A stretch of 64,000 nt of DNA from the NCBI GenBank assembly GCA_013423385.1, contig BLZA01000009.1:806001-870000 (forward strand), written 5' to 3'. Positions 44,760-55,487 of this stretch are shown piece by piece. The DNA comes from Naganishia liquefaciens (taxonomy: Eukaryota > Basidiomycota > Tremellomycetes > Filobasidiales > Filobasidiaceae). A program made the position numbers and the translations under genes. Every line of letters starts with the position of its first letter. Within the stretch, counting starts at the first letter, position 1. The notes beneath the pieces are model-generated. The model had not been told where the DNA came from and made no database searches. It saw only the letters and a program-made list of their open reading frames with translations.

Positions 44760-45710
44760 TGACGGTCAGGGTCATAGTCACTCGTCGGTTCGCGCTTTAC
44801 ACGAGGAGCAATGTCATGAGATTTGCCAAGCGCACCTACAAGCTGTCCGCTGCTGTCATGAGTCTTGTGGTACAGTGAATGGTACAGATGTCTTCTCCCA
44901 TTCTCTCCCTGCTACGCGCTGTTTCGGTACTCCCTCGAAATCGTAGCTCACAACCGAAGCATATGAAATGCAACGGGAGAATACGCGCAAAACTGGAGGT
45001 TCTTGTATTCTCAGCTGAACCCTATACCATTTGAGCAGGAACGCTACGGGCACGCCAGCTCGCTCGCGACGAGCGGGTCCGAGGAGCTTTGAGGCCAGCT
45101 TTATATAGCCCTGTTCATGTCACATACTTCGTTGTACGGCATGGCCATTTATTTATGACCGGGCTCCAAAGGGAGACGGCGACAAATTCTTCTGCTTGAT
45201 ACTCTAGCTGATTCTCTGGGTTCAGCCGGCTGCTCTTCCTCGGAGCGCGCCGATACAAGCATAAGATGTGCCTTCCCTTCTCTGAGACCGCGAAGAACGG
45301 TCGAGCCAAGTCCCATGTTCTGGCTCGCTACAGGGCAGGTAGAGAGAAGCCGCGACAGCAAGGCCCATCCCACGGGATGCCTCGACAATGATTATGGTAA
45401 AAAGTAGAGAGCAGGTGGCCTATGTGTCAAATCGTAGAGCTACGAAAAAACTGCTGAAACGCGGAGCGTTTTACCCAGTCCCGCATACCTATCAGACGAG
45501 CGTCGAAACTTAGTGCTGCTCTCAGGTACAAGGCCAAAGAGCTCTTGAGATTGACCGACTCCACAGATCATCTTCTTCGAATGTGCATTCATGTTCGACA
45601 TTTCGCTGCATGACGTCTACAACCTCGGCTAACGAGCTGGCTAAAGAATGCCCGCTGGATGGAGGAGCAGGTTATTAACCGCGCACGGTCTTGAGCGCAT
45701 GTCCGCTTCT

Positions 45711-45718
45711 TGACGTCA
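45711..45718. promoter_or_regulatory. Perfect CRE/ATF site TGACGTCA upstream of the hydrophilin-like gene
   Basis: Ends 132 bp before the start codon at 45850, with a TATATG box at 45767 between them. Confidence 0.65.
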
Positions 45719-45849
45719 TTGCGGCAACCGTGCATCAATCGATTCTCCTCCGCTGATTGCCCTTAGTATATGTAGTGCAAACGTACATTTGCGGCCTCCC
45801 ATCCCACTAGAGCTACTAGCAACCATCTATCAACTGCAATTCTTACACA

Positions 45850-46348
45850 ATGTCTGAAAACAACTCTGGAGCTATCGACCCCGCCGTGAGTCATCTCGTC
45901 CTGCAGCCTTTCAAACAATACTGACAGGTCGCAATTCAAAAGACCGGCAACACCTTGTCTCACCACAACCCCGCTGGTGACACCGCTTTCGAACACGGCA
46001 AGGAAGGCGCTCACAACCGAATTGATAGCAAGGATGAGCGATCCGTACGTGTGCTTACCCAGCCAGAGCTGAAGCAGACACTCATTCGGTCCTTCTGCAG
46101 ATCGCGAACAACTTGAAGGATGCCGAGCGAATCGAGAAGGCCGAGAAGAAGGCCGAAGAGGAAGCTGCCGCTGTTCGACCGACTGAGGCTGCCAGGTCTC
46201 ACGGTAATGTACGTGCTTTTTGCGTGTTGCACTGACGGCAAGCCGATGACCTGTCCTCGTCTATCAGGAACCGTCGCGAGGTGCCAAGATTGACGAACAA
46301 CTCGAGCTCGAAGAGGAAGCCGAGCTCAAGAAGAAGGGAAAGATCTAA
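45850..46348 (+). CDS. Small hydrophilic, probably stress-related protein
   Basis: Four short exons joined by GT-AG introns give about 110 aa with no hydrophobic segment. Pieces are MSENNSGAIDPA, then VAIQKTGNTLSHHNPAGDTA with FEHGKEGAHNRIDSKDERS, then IANNLKDAERIEKAEKKAEE and HGNEPSRGAKIDEQLELEEE, ending KKKGKI. The composition (Ala, Glu, Lys, Asn, Gly, almost no aromatics) is like LEA proteins and hydrophilins. The block HGNEPSRGAKID also occurs, as I remember it, in uncharacterised fungal small proteins, but I cannot name a family. A TATATG box 80 bp and a CRE palindrome 132 bp upstream, plus the divergent HSP12 neighbour, support a stress role. Confidence 0.75.
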
Positions 46349-46923
46349 GCAACTCGCCTTCACGAGAAGGAAAAGCAGCGAACATTGCTGGAGCATGATT
46401 AGCACTTATAGTTCACCACGTCTCACGACACTGTAGCACATAGCAACAAACTGAATCAGCATTTGACATTGGGTTTATGAAGACGGCACAACGACTGAGA
46501 CAGCTGTCGTATTGTTAACATATGGCCTGGTGCATATCTCTACGACTTCTCAGGATGCTCTGCGCTCGCAAAGAGCGCGAGCCAAGGGTAGACGGTACGA
46601 AGTTATCCCTTGACTTGAGACTCATGGTGGAAGGTCACCTGAACATCGAGACGATCAGGGCTTGCAGATCCTCGAATTCTGAATATTGCTGAAGAGCTAG
46701 CTGAAACAATTCATGTCGTCTGAGTAGAATGCGGAGGTTGCTCAATTCAGGGCTTGATTGCGCCATAGCTATTGGCAGCTCTATTGCCCTTGCTCTTGAC
46801 GACCCAAAGCTGAACCGAGCGACACTGCCGTGACATCGCTCGTGACATCCAGGTATGTAGCTGTATGCAAAATATTACGTAGATCGACATATGTATTTTT
46901 GGCAGAAACCGAGTCTCGGCACC

Positions 46924-46931
46924 TGACGTCA
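46924..46931. promoter_or_regulatory. Perfect CRE/ATF site TGACGTCA upstream of the FNT gene
   Basis: Ends 223 bp before the start codon at 47154 and 57 bp before a TATAAA box. The fourth intergenic copy of this palindrome in the window. Confidence 0.6.
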
Positions 46932-46987
46932 CCCCAGAATTTCGCGGGACAATTCCAATGCAAGTTGGAATCTTCTTGGGACCGGGA

Positions 46988-46993
46988 TATAAA
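46988..46993 (+). promoter_or_regulatory. TATAAA box of the FNT gene
   Basis: Canonical TATAAA about 161 bp upstream of the start codon. Confidence 0.55.
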
Positions 46994-47153
46994 GGATTAA
47001 TTGATCATTTGACCGGTATTGATCGGGCTGAAGGTTCCCTACAGTAGCACGCTCAAGAAAGCTGTCTGAGCTATATATCCCTCGTCCGCGGTCTGGCTGC
47101 ACCAAGGTTCAGTTCCCCGTTCGCCCACAGCCCACCTCATCAGCGTCCCTGAT

Positions 47154-48592
47154 ATGTCGTCCCGTTTGCCACCACCTGTCGCACCACCAACGGACACACA
47201 GTTCCTAAATGGACAAGCCTACCAACAGCCGCAAATGCATCCACAGCATGAGCAACAGGGCTTCGCCCAGCAACCATACCCCATGACCAACTACTCGACA
47301 GCGCAACAGCCGTCTCAGGCTCCATACTTGCAGAATGCTTCGCCAATAAAACCAAGTTTCAAGCAATCAAGCACGGTCGCTCGGCCCATTGTACAGAATA
47401 TCAGCCATTACCATTCAAAGGACTCGCACAGGGAGGACAACACGTATCACCCCTCACTCAGCCCACAGCAGACCACCGAAGCTCTGGTGGAAAGCGCGGT
47501 GGCGAGACATCACACCCGGGTCGATGTCTTGTTTTTGAAGGCAGTATGGGGAGGCATTCTTCTTTCGTAAGTTCCGCTCTAAGTGTGCCTGTCCACGGCA
47601 TACCTCCGTATCTTCATTCCTTGTGCAACGTGGCTCAAATTTCCGCGTTTCTAGTTATGGTGGTTTCCTCGAAGCTGTAGTCGGTGGCTCGCCATCGGCC
47701 AATACCAATAACCCCGGTCTCCTGAGACTAGTAGAGGGTCTCGTATTTCCCGTCGGTTTGACTCTCATTGTCCTGACGGGGATGGAGCTTTTGACATCGG
47801 ATATGATGATCATCGAATTGGGAGTCTTCAAGCGACGAATTCCTTGGTGGGGGATCCCGTACAATTGGGTTGTCGTCTGTAAGTCCGGAATTCACTTCGG
47901 AAAAGTCATGTCCTTACCCTAAGCGCATGACAGTCTGCGGCAATCTCGCGGGATCTCTTTTCTTCGCCGCCATTCTTGTGAAATACACAGGATTGGTGAC
48001 GGAGCCTATCAACACGTTCATCACAAATGCCGCCAATTCTCGCGGCTCGCTACCCTGGCATCAAGTATTCTTGAGAGGTATTGGGTGTAACATCATGGTA
48101 GGCGTCGATGGCTATACATTCGGAGGTTTTCCTCACTTGTTTTCGCGATTACAGGTCTGCCTCGCTGTCTATGTTGCCACCCAAGCAGCAGACGTCATTA
48201 GCAAGATCGCGGGCATCTACATGACGCTCTCTGTATTTGTAGTACTGCAGATGGAACACGTAGTGGCGGACATGTTCTTGATTCCAATGTGAGACGGCAA
48301 GGCCGTTTCCCAGACATCATCGCTGAATTTTCTCCATCTTCGCAGGGGCATGTTGCTGGGTGCGGGTCCAAGTGTCGGCAAATATATCTGGCTCGACGTC
48401 ATCGGAGCTCTCGTAGGCAACATCGTTGGTGGTTCCCTCGTGGCTCTTTCTCTATATTGGATATACCTTCACGGAAGCCTCACGCCCGGAAAAGTAACGG
48501 ACAAAGAGAAGGGACCCGACAGTGATTCTCAGCATACGATCGCGCCTCATCAGGGTCCGAACGCTTGGGGCAGCGGTGATCATTTCAACTAG
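47154..48592 (+). CDS. Formate/nitrite transporter (FNT) family channel
   Basis: Plasma-membrane pentameric channel/transporter for small monovalent anions (formate, nitrite, possibly acetate or lactate). A disordered Gln/Pro-rich cytosolic head of about 105 aa precedes the six-helix FNT core: SPQQTTEALVESAVARHH, LKAVWGGILLS and YGGFLEAVVGG, then the signature LVFPVGLTLIVLTGMELLTS followed by DMM. Then come NLAGSLFFAAILVKYTG, HQVFLRGIGCNIMVCLAVYV (an intron splits it) and the last helices ADVISKIAGIYMTLSVFVVL and GALVGNIVGGSLVALSLYW. Five exons, about 370 aa. The usual pore His after CN (as in CNWLV) is replaced by a CNIMVCL run, and a His occurs in MEHVVADMF as in FNT helix 5. The substrate cannot be told from sequence. 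Confidence 0.85.
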
Positions 48593-48888
48593 ACTACCGT
48601 TTCGAATTCACTGGGTGACTACATGTCTTTCAGGCTGTTTGTATCTATAGCTATCGTCGCACACTGTATCACACAAACCGCATATGTTGCATTACAATTG
48701 TATTGACGCTCATCACGCTGAATCGCCTCGTAGGGTCAACATGACAAGCTCAAAGCGCGACCGATGTCTTCGGGAAGCGACCGAAGAGGCTATGCAGACA
48801 TGCGCCCCCGTCAGTGCCCCATCTTTGAGAGAGTATGGAGAAGTGTTAAGCTTGTCTGCGTTTCCTTCCGTTAAGGTCCACTTCAGGT

Positions 48889-51216
48889 CTACTTACGACC
48901 CTGTAGCAATATCTTGAATGGCCCGGAGGAATTCGGCCTAACAGCAAAAATCACATTTAGGTTCTCGACTGAATTTGACGACATCACAAGCCTTACCGAG
49001 CTTTGCACCGCCTCCCAGTGCGCAATTACATAATCCTCAATGGTGAGGTGCAAGTCCTGAAATCTATAGGACGCCAGCAGTAGTGAAGGAGAAGTTTCGG
49101 GCTTCAAGTGAGTCAGGAGGTGATTCTGAGCTAGTCGGGAGAGTTCATTTAGCTGGTAACGGTGGGCGAGAGCGTAGATTGCAAATGCTGAAGCTGGCGG
49201 CAATTGCTCGGCAGGATGTGCATGCGGGTCCAATACAGGCCTGGAGCGGACAGAAGATGTAGTCTGGGGCGTCGTCGGAGAGCTTCTTGTTCTCGAGAGC
49301 ATGGCCGTCTGTAGCGTAGCTGAGCTCGATGCTGAAGATGGTCTTGTTCGGGTACTGGATTCCATCACCTTGCCTTCTGGGCTCTCTGTGTTGAACGCTC
49401 CTGTCTTGACCTGTGGGGTAGGCGATACAGCTGCAGCCGAGGTAACGCTCTGCGCCGACTTTGCCGACGCGTGCGACCGGGTACTGTCCTCTGGACTTCG
49501 ATCGCTCATCCTAGGCAACGTTGGTGTACGGACCACTTTCATCGTTCCCTCTTGATCGACAGCAACACTTCGCCAAGACCATGGATCGCCGAGGTTTATA
49601 CCCAAGATAAGCTCTTGAGCCACGTCGGAGTCGAGACTATCATATTCCAGTACGTCTTCTTCGTCCTTGAAATCCAACTCGCCAGTATACAGAAAATGAA
49701 GAAACCAATACATAGTCGCAAAGTCAACATCAAGGCAAGTGACTTTGTGAGTGCAACGTTCCATCAAGCTCGCTGCCGCTTGACGGGCAGATCCGGCTGC
49801 TGGGGACTCGGTGGAAGAGAAATGGATCCAGTCCGACAAGTATTCGCATCTCTGCTTGATGATACTAGAGTGCGCGTACAGAACTCGTCTGCGGTAGCGA
49901 ACACTAACCAAAGGTGATGTCGGAGGCCCCTGTCTGTTGTCCGAGATGGCATAGTAAGGCGCCTCTCGCTCCAAGCATATCAGTTGTATATCTCCCGTAT
50001 TGGCGTCATCCAGCAGAGATTTCAAACCGGTCAACAGATTTCTGCAAGATGGAAGCTTTGCTCAGTCATTCGCGACAAGATGGACATAATTCAGAGACAT
50101 ACTTGTCTACTAGCCTCTTCTCCCTGCTATTTAAAGTCGACGGAAAGGTCGCCGGTGTTTGCAAACGCAGAACGAGAGTAAAGCAATCGCGCTGGCCAAT
50201 GGTTTGGTCTTGCAAGAGTTCAGATATCGGCGGGAGCTTCGCCTCTGTCCGGTGGAAAGTCAGCGCTCAGCATGCACCGGGATCCGGAAAGCGCACCCCA
50301 GAATGTGAAATCGTCAGTAAAGACAAATGTTTCTTGCGTGCTCCATAACCAGCGATCTTGCCCTTCCTGCGGTCCAGGCGCGACATTGTTCGGCTTGATG
50401 CCCAAAAAGATGTCGGCGGATATTGGATGGTCACTCCTGAGTTCCTCGCAACTTGCTGCCATATGAGCCGGAGCGACATACGTCGTGAAGTGAAGCGAGG
50501 AAGAAAGTTCCTGCCGATGGCCTGTTCTGTGCTCGAGGCTCAGCTCCTCCAGGAGGCTCTCAGCGTCCCTTGACTGCAGCATCGATTGCGGACTGAGGAC
50601 TGGGCAGAATTCAGAACAGATTTAGCTTCAGAGAGCTGTACAACAGATAGCATGACCTTACCAACGTCGATTCGAAATTTTGTATCTGGGATCACCTTTC
50701 CCAATAATGCCGACCGTTCCAAATTCGGCGCCGCTGACGATTCCTGTAATAGATCCGAAAGATTACGACAGCACCATTCGACGTGCTACTCGCGAAGATG
50801 CAGAACTTAGTCAGCCAATGATAACATTAAGAAATATCACTAACATTCGTCGTCCAATTCTGGAAATCAGCCCATTCTTCTGTCCTCTGCTGAGCCAATG
50901 TACTTTGTTGCCCCAATCGCCCTTCAGACTCAGTTCCAAAGCTCGAGAAACTCGGAAGACGCATCAACCGATCATACTCCCTTTCTCTGGCTGCTATCCT
51001 CGAGGCCCATCGACGAGGTGTCATTTGTGAAGGTAAACCGGTATCTCGGAGAGGACGAGGAGGTGTTTCCGGTAACCTAGACGGAAAGCCAGTAATACGG
51101 CGGTTTAAGATAGGAGAGGCCGCCGGAGAAGACGTGGCCGAGTCTGGTTCAAGGTTGCCGAATCTTCGGTACTGCGTTCTCGGCCGAGGTGGCGTTGCGG
51201 GCGGAGGCGGATCCAT
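48889..51216 (-). CDS. BTB/POZ-domain protein
   Basis: Predicted adaptor protein, possibly for a Cul3 ubiquitin ligase. Five exons (51216-50845, 50785-50662, 50599-50297, 50244-50103, 50041-48889) sum to 2094 nt, 697 aa, all in frame. The first 125 residues are disordered and Pro/Arg-rich. A middle part resembles the MATH-like N-terminal half of basidiomycete BTB proteins (SSLHFTTYVAPAHMAAS, RDCFTLVLRLQTPAT). The BTB core follows: DIQLICLE, RRVLYAHSSIIKQRCEYLSD, then MYWFLHFLYTGELDF, a disordered Ser/Thr insert of about 130 residues, and the closing helices FAIYALAHRYQLNELSRLAQ and LLASYRFQDLHLTIEDYVIA. It lies 6 kb from another BTB gene of different layout. Partners are unknown. Confidence 0.82.
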
Positions 51217-51642
51217 GGCTGTGAGTGAACACCTTGGCCCAACTGTGGTACCTTTACGGTTGACGATGCTGACGCTGTTGTTTACGACCCAGATAAGCTT
51301 TTGAACGTCCTTTGCAATGCCTGCCTACTAACGAGATCGCCGGTTTGCTTCCGCTCATGCGAGCAACGGCGTTTAGATCACCGTTGAAGCAGAGACCTAT
51401 TCGCCACCCGCGATACTCTGCTCGACTCAAGGATCAAGGGCATGTCATTTCAACTGGGTCGATTGCATGTATCTAGGACTATCGTAGGAATATCGGCACA
51501 TACAAAGAAGAACTGTACGTTTCTCATGCAAGAAGGTTGATTCATACAATCGTCACACTTGAAAAGCCATACATGCCGGTTTCAGACGAGGAAAGGGTTC
51601 AAACACAAAACCAACGGTCAAGGAATTACCACTCGTCATCGG
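51217..51642. other. Intergenic region (BTB promoter, SR-gene 3' end)
   Basis: 426 bp between two minus-strand genes; no supported frame. Confidence 0.5.
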
Positions 51643-52959
51643 CTACTGGTCTCGCTCGTCGCTGCCGGCTTCACCTCTGACATTGTCATTGACCGCATCA
51701 TCAATGCGCTCAGCATCGGCCGCGTCCACGTTGCCATTCGGCGACGCGCTTCGACCGCCCCGACGACTGCCCACAGGCGACCTCGAACGTCGTCGTTCAT
51801 CGCCACGAGCGGGGGATCTGGATCGCCGACGATCGTCTCGATCGTCTCGTGGATCACCACGTCGGCCGTAGGGAGATGGACTGCGTCGGGACGACGGCGG
51901 CGGGCTTCGGCCTCGGGAGCTTCCGTAGCCACCGCCGTAGCCTGAACGTCGATCGTCTCGGTACCTATACGATGATGAGGATCGAAAATGAGAACGATGA
52001 CGCCTTCATTAGACAAGATTAACTCACGGAGCACCACCGCCTCTCTCGTATCGCCAGTTCTGACTGGGAGGTCGCTTGGCCCACTGAATGCTAATGCGGC
52101 GTCCATCAATAGGTTTGCCGTGCCTGATGACGGGAATTTTAATAAGATTATGGCATACAAAAGTCAGAGGTCGATACTTACATCTCGTAGTAAGCGTCCT
52201 CGGCATCACGAGGGTCTCGGAATTCGACAAAGGCGAAAGCTGAAGTCGTGATAAGGGGAGTCGAGGAATTCGAGTAAGCGCTCCTATTCGTTCGTTTCGG
52301 GAAGATCGAGATTTCGTATATGCGAATCGACAATCGTGCGCGGGACCGGCATGCCGAATCGAAAACCCGAACAATTCGCATATGTTTCGCATCTCCGCCC
52401 TACGTTCGATTATTGCGTGTTGCCAATCGGGGAAAGGGTTTGAGAAGATCGGGCTTTCTCGCTCGGATGAGCGATCGGAATTGTGATGCGGCTCGGAGAG
52501 ACGGCTCGGATCGTGCTTTCATCGCCTAAGAACGTTCTTGACGAAGCGTTACGACTCCTGTCGCCCGAGCCTATCCACACAGAACAATATGAAGCTATCC
52601 AAGTATTCCACACACTTACGGGTAGACTGTGCGGTCTTCAACGCAGGGATATCGCATCGTACAAGTCGTCCGTATCTGTCATTAACGATGAAATCAGACA
52701 CGAAGAAGGGGCGATGTGGAGAGAGCGCACTCACCTCTCGAATTCGTAAGCGAGATCTCGAGCTCGAAGATCAATGGGGAAACCAGAGACGTGAAGAACA
52801 CTGGAGACGCAGCAGATGTACAATACCTTAGTCACATTCAGGGGGGCGGAGATGTTAGGTGACTTACCACTTGGGACCGTCGAAAGACTGGGAAAACGTG
52901 AAGGCGATAACGCGTCAGTCGAGCATCCTCGCGCCCGTTCCGAGGAAGGGGCTCACCAT
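51643..52959 (-). CDS. SR-type splicing factor (single RRM plus RS/RGG tail)
   Basis: Nuclear pre-mRNA splicing regulator. Built by hand from seven exons. The first coding exon is only the ATG (52957-52959), the second a 20-nt microexon (52868-52887). Then the RRM: VLHVSGFPIDLRARDLAYEF (RNP2, helix 1), RYGRLVRCDIPALKTAQS, and after a 380-nt intron (52240-52619) FAFVEFRDPRDAEDAYYEM (RNP1). HGKPIDGRRISIQWAKRPP completes the fold. The tail has SGYGGGYGSSRGRSPPP, then alternating Arg/Ser/Asp (RRSRSPARGDERRRSRSP) and ends GEAGSDERDQ. About 205 aa, the size of small SR proteins. Bases in every junction keep one frame. Divergent from eIF2-gamma with 360 bp between starts. Confidence 0.85.
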
Positions 52960-53319
52960 TTTGGATGCAATCGATAAAGCTCTGCGGCTGTAAGACAAGA
53001 TTCAGAACAGAAATGTGCTTTGCAAAATTTGGCAAGTGGAGATAGCGACGACCGCTTCAACATGGAGGAGCTATTCGTCACCACACGAAGCGAGGTCGTC
53101 GATCGGTGGCGGATGCGAGTATCTTTTCCGCGACGCGCTTTTGTTCGCTGGCTGCGCTTATGGCCCACCCACCTGGTCAAGGGAAAGCAATCTCGTCAGA
53201 GATTCCAAGCCGGTGTGCGGACCTGTGCCATACAAAGACGTGCTAGTCCCAGCAATCCTTCCGGACGCACAGGTATAGGACGACTGGCAGCGACCTCTCA
53301 CGAAGAAAAGACAGACAAA
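52960..53319. promoter_or_regulatory. Divergent promoter of the SR-protein gene and eIF2-gamma
   Basis: 360 bp between start codons of two RNA/translation housekeeping genes. No TATA box. Plus-strand frames across it extend the eIF2-gamma frame upstream but lack family sequence. Confidence 0.55.
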
Positions 53320-55261
53320 ATGGACAAGCTTACTGCTCCGCACGAGGCGGTCAACACTTTGGCGGACAAGGTTCAGAAGATTGAGATCGATCAGTCCAAG
53401 TTGACTGCGTTGAGCCCTGAGGTCATCAGCAGACAGGCAACTGTGAGCCCATGCATAGGAATGCCCAGTGGAAAGTGTACTGAACAAATTTTCTCGGCAA
53501 ATAGATCAACATCGGTAAGCAGAATTAGAAAGGCAATGGGGGCTGGTATGGGGCTTAGCTGGAAATATCGGATGAATAGGTACTATTGGTCACGTAGCTC
53601 ACGGAAAGTCAACCGTAAGCAGACATTTCTGGGCAGTCTAATCCGTTGACTCATACTGATATATTGCTACAGGTCGTTAAAGCCATCTCAGGAGTCCAAA
53701 CCGTTCGTTTCAAGAACGAATTGGAGCGAAACATCACCATCAAGCTGGGTTATGCCAACGCCAAGGTGCGACTCATGCTGGATATCACATGTATCATAAG
53801 ATTGACGGAGTTGTCTACTTCTGCAGATCTACAAATGTGACAACGAAGCATGTCCGCGACCGGGGAATTACAAGTCGTACAGGTCGGATATGGAGCCGCA
53901 CCCGAAGTGTGAGCGATCAGGTTGTGGTGGTACTATGGTGTTGCAGAGGTACGGCGACCTTGATTTGTGGTGGGCTTCGCTTCGGCTAATGACTTCCTCA
54001 CCAACAGACACGTCTCGTTCGTCGATTGTCCCGGACACGACATTTTGATGGCAACCATGTTGACGGGTGCCGCCGTCATGGATGCCGCCCTTTTGTTGAT
54101 CGCCGGAAACGAATCGTGTCCCCAGCCGCAGACATCAGAACATTTGGCTGCCGTCGAAATCATGAAATTGAGGAATATCTTGATCTTGCAGAACAAGGTT
54201 GATTTGGTTCGGGAGAGCGAGGCGTTGCAGCAGCAGAAAGATATTGCCAAGTTCATCGAGGGTGAGTTCATCATGATCGACTGGCGTCCGTATAATACTC
54301 AGTCATTCTCCAGCCACCGTTGCTAAGGACGCGCCTGTCATTCCGATTTCCGCCCAGCTGAAGTACAACATCGATGCCGTCAACGAGTACATCTGCACCA
54401 AAATTCCGGTACCCAAGCACGACTTTGAGGCCGACCCGCGACTCATTGTCATTCGATCATTCGATGTCAACAAGCCCGGTTCAACAGTTGACGAGCTCAA
54501 GGGAGGTGTTGCCGGTGGAAGTATCCTGAGTGGTGTGTTCAAGGTCGGACAGGAAGTCGAGATCCGTCCAGGAAAGGTCTTCACCGACCAGACCGGAAAG
54601 TTCATTTGTCAACCGCTCAAGACGCGAATCGTCTCGCTGTTCGCCGAAGGCAACGACCTGCAATTCGCCGTTCCTGGTGGTCTGATCGGTGTTGGAACAT
54701 TGATCGACCCGATCTTGTGCAAGGGTGACAAGCTGTTGGGTAACGTCATGACCGCGGTTGGCAAGGGCGCGGATATCTACGTCGAATTGGAAATCAGCTG
54801 TGAGTGGATATGGTACGATCTTGTCAAAATTACAGCGTTTACATTGTCGGAACAGTCTTCTTGCTCAGACGGCTGTTGGGTGTCAAGGCTCAGGCAGACA
54901 AGAAGGCCGCCAAGGTCAGTAAAAGACAATTTGTAGCTCTCAGGATACGCAAGCTGACTTCACGCACTGCAGGTCCAAAAACTAACTGCCGGAGAACAGC
55001 TGTTCGTTAACGTCGGTGCTTCTCAAGTTGGTGGACGAGTTTTGGCTGTCAAGGGCGATTTGGCGAAGATTGCCTTGACCGCTCCTGCATGCGCGCAAGC
55101 CGGTGACAAGGTCGCCTTGTCCAGACGTATAGACAAGCATTGGCGTTTGGTCGGTAGGTACCTGCTACGCTTTTCATGGACTTGGGCTGATTCCGGTGTC
55201 TCTTCTCGCAGGATGGGGAGAGGTCGTGCGTGGTACCTTGGCCGAAGTCCAGGATGAATAG
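53320..55261 (+). CDS. GCD11: Translation initiation factor eIF2 subunit gamma
   Basis: GTPase subunit of eIF2, which brings initiator Met-tRNA to the 40S ribosome. Start [10 protein letters not shown] at 53320. The G1 loop GHVAHGKST is split from INIG by an intron. [16 protein letters not shown] is switch 1, followed by the four-Cys Zn ribbon ([23 protein letters not shown]), the G3 motif [27 protein letters not shown], and NKVDL (G4). VPISAQ is seen as [20 protein letters not shown]. Domain 2 has [20 protein letters not shown], and domain 3 [14 protein letters not shown] and [20 protein letters not shown], ending [15 protein letters not shown]. About nine exons, about 465 aa, full length. 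Convergent with TAM41. Confidence 0.96.
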
Positions 55262-55487
55262 TCAGGATTTTCCTTTTTTGTATCGTATATATCACGATGT
55301 CATTCCTACAGCGCACCGGACGCCTCGCCTAATAGACGGCTCCACAAGATCCTCGAAGATTCGAATGGTTTCAGGTAAGAAGCCGCTCTTTTCGGAAAGT
55401 CAAGTCACACCCGGCATGCCTTTACATAAATGCCATCAAGCTCTATGGTACGCGTAACGAATGACGAAGAGGCATTTTGTTTTGCTC

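Larger units (their letters stand above)
44554..45849. other. 1.3-kb divergent upstream region of HSP12 and the hydrophilin-like gene
   Basis: Contains the TATA-like palindrome and CRE site of HSP12 at the left and the CRE site and TATATG box of the right-hand gene at the right. No gene seen between them. Confidence 0.55.
46349..47153. other. Promoter region of the formate/nitrite transporter
   Basis: 805 bp; holds a CRE palindrome (46924-46931), a TATAAA box (46988-46993) and a second AT-rich box (47071-47078). No gene seen. Confidence 0.6.
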
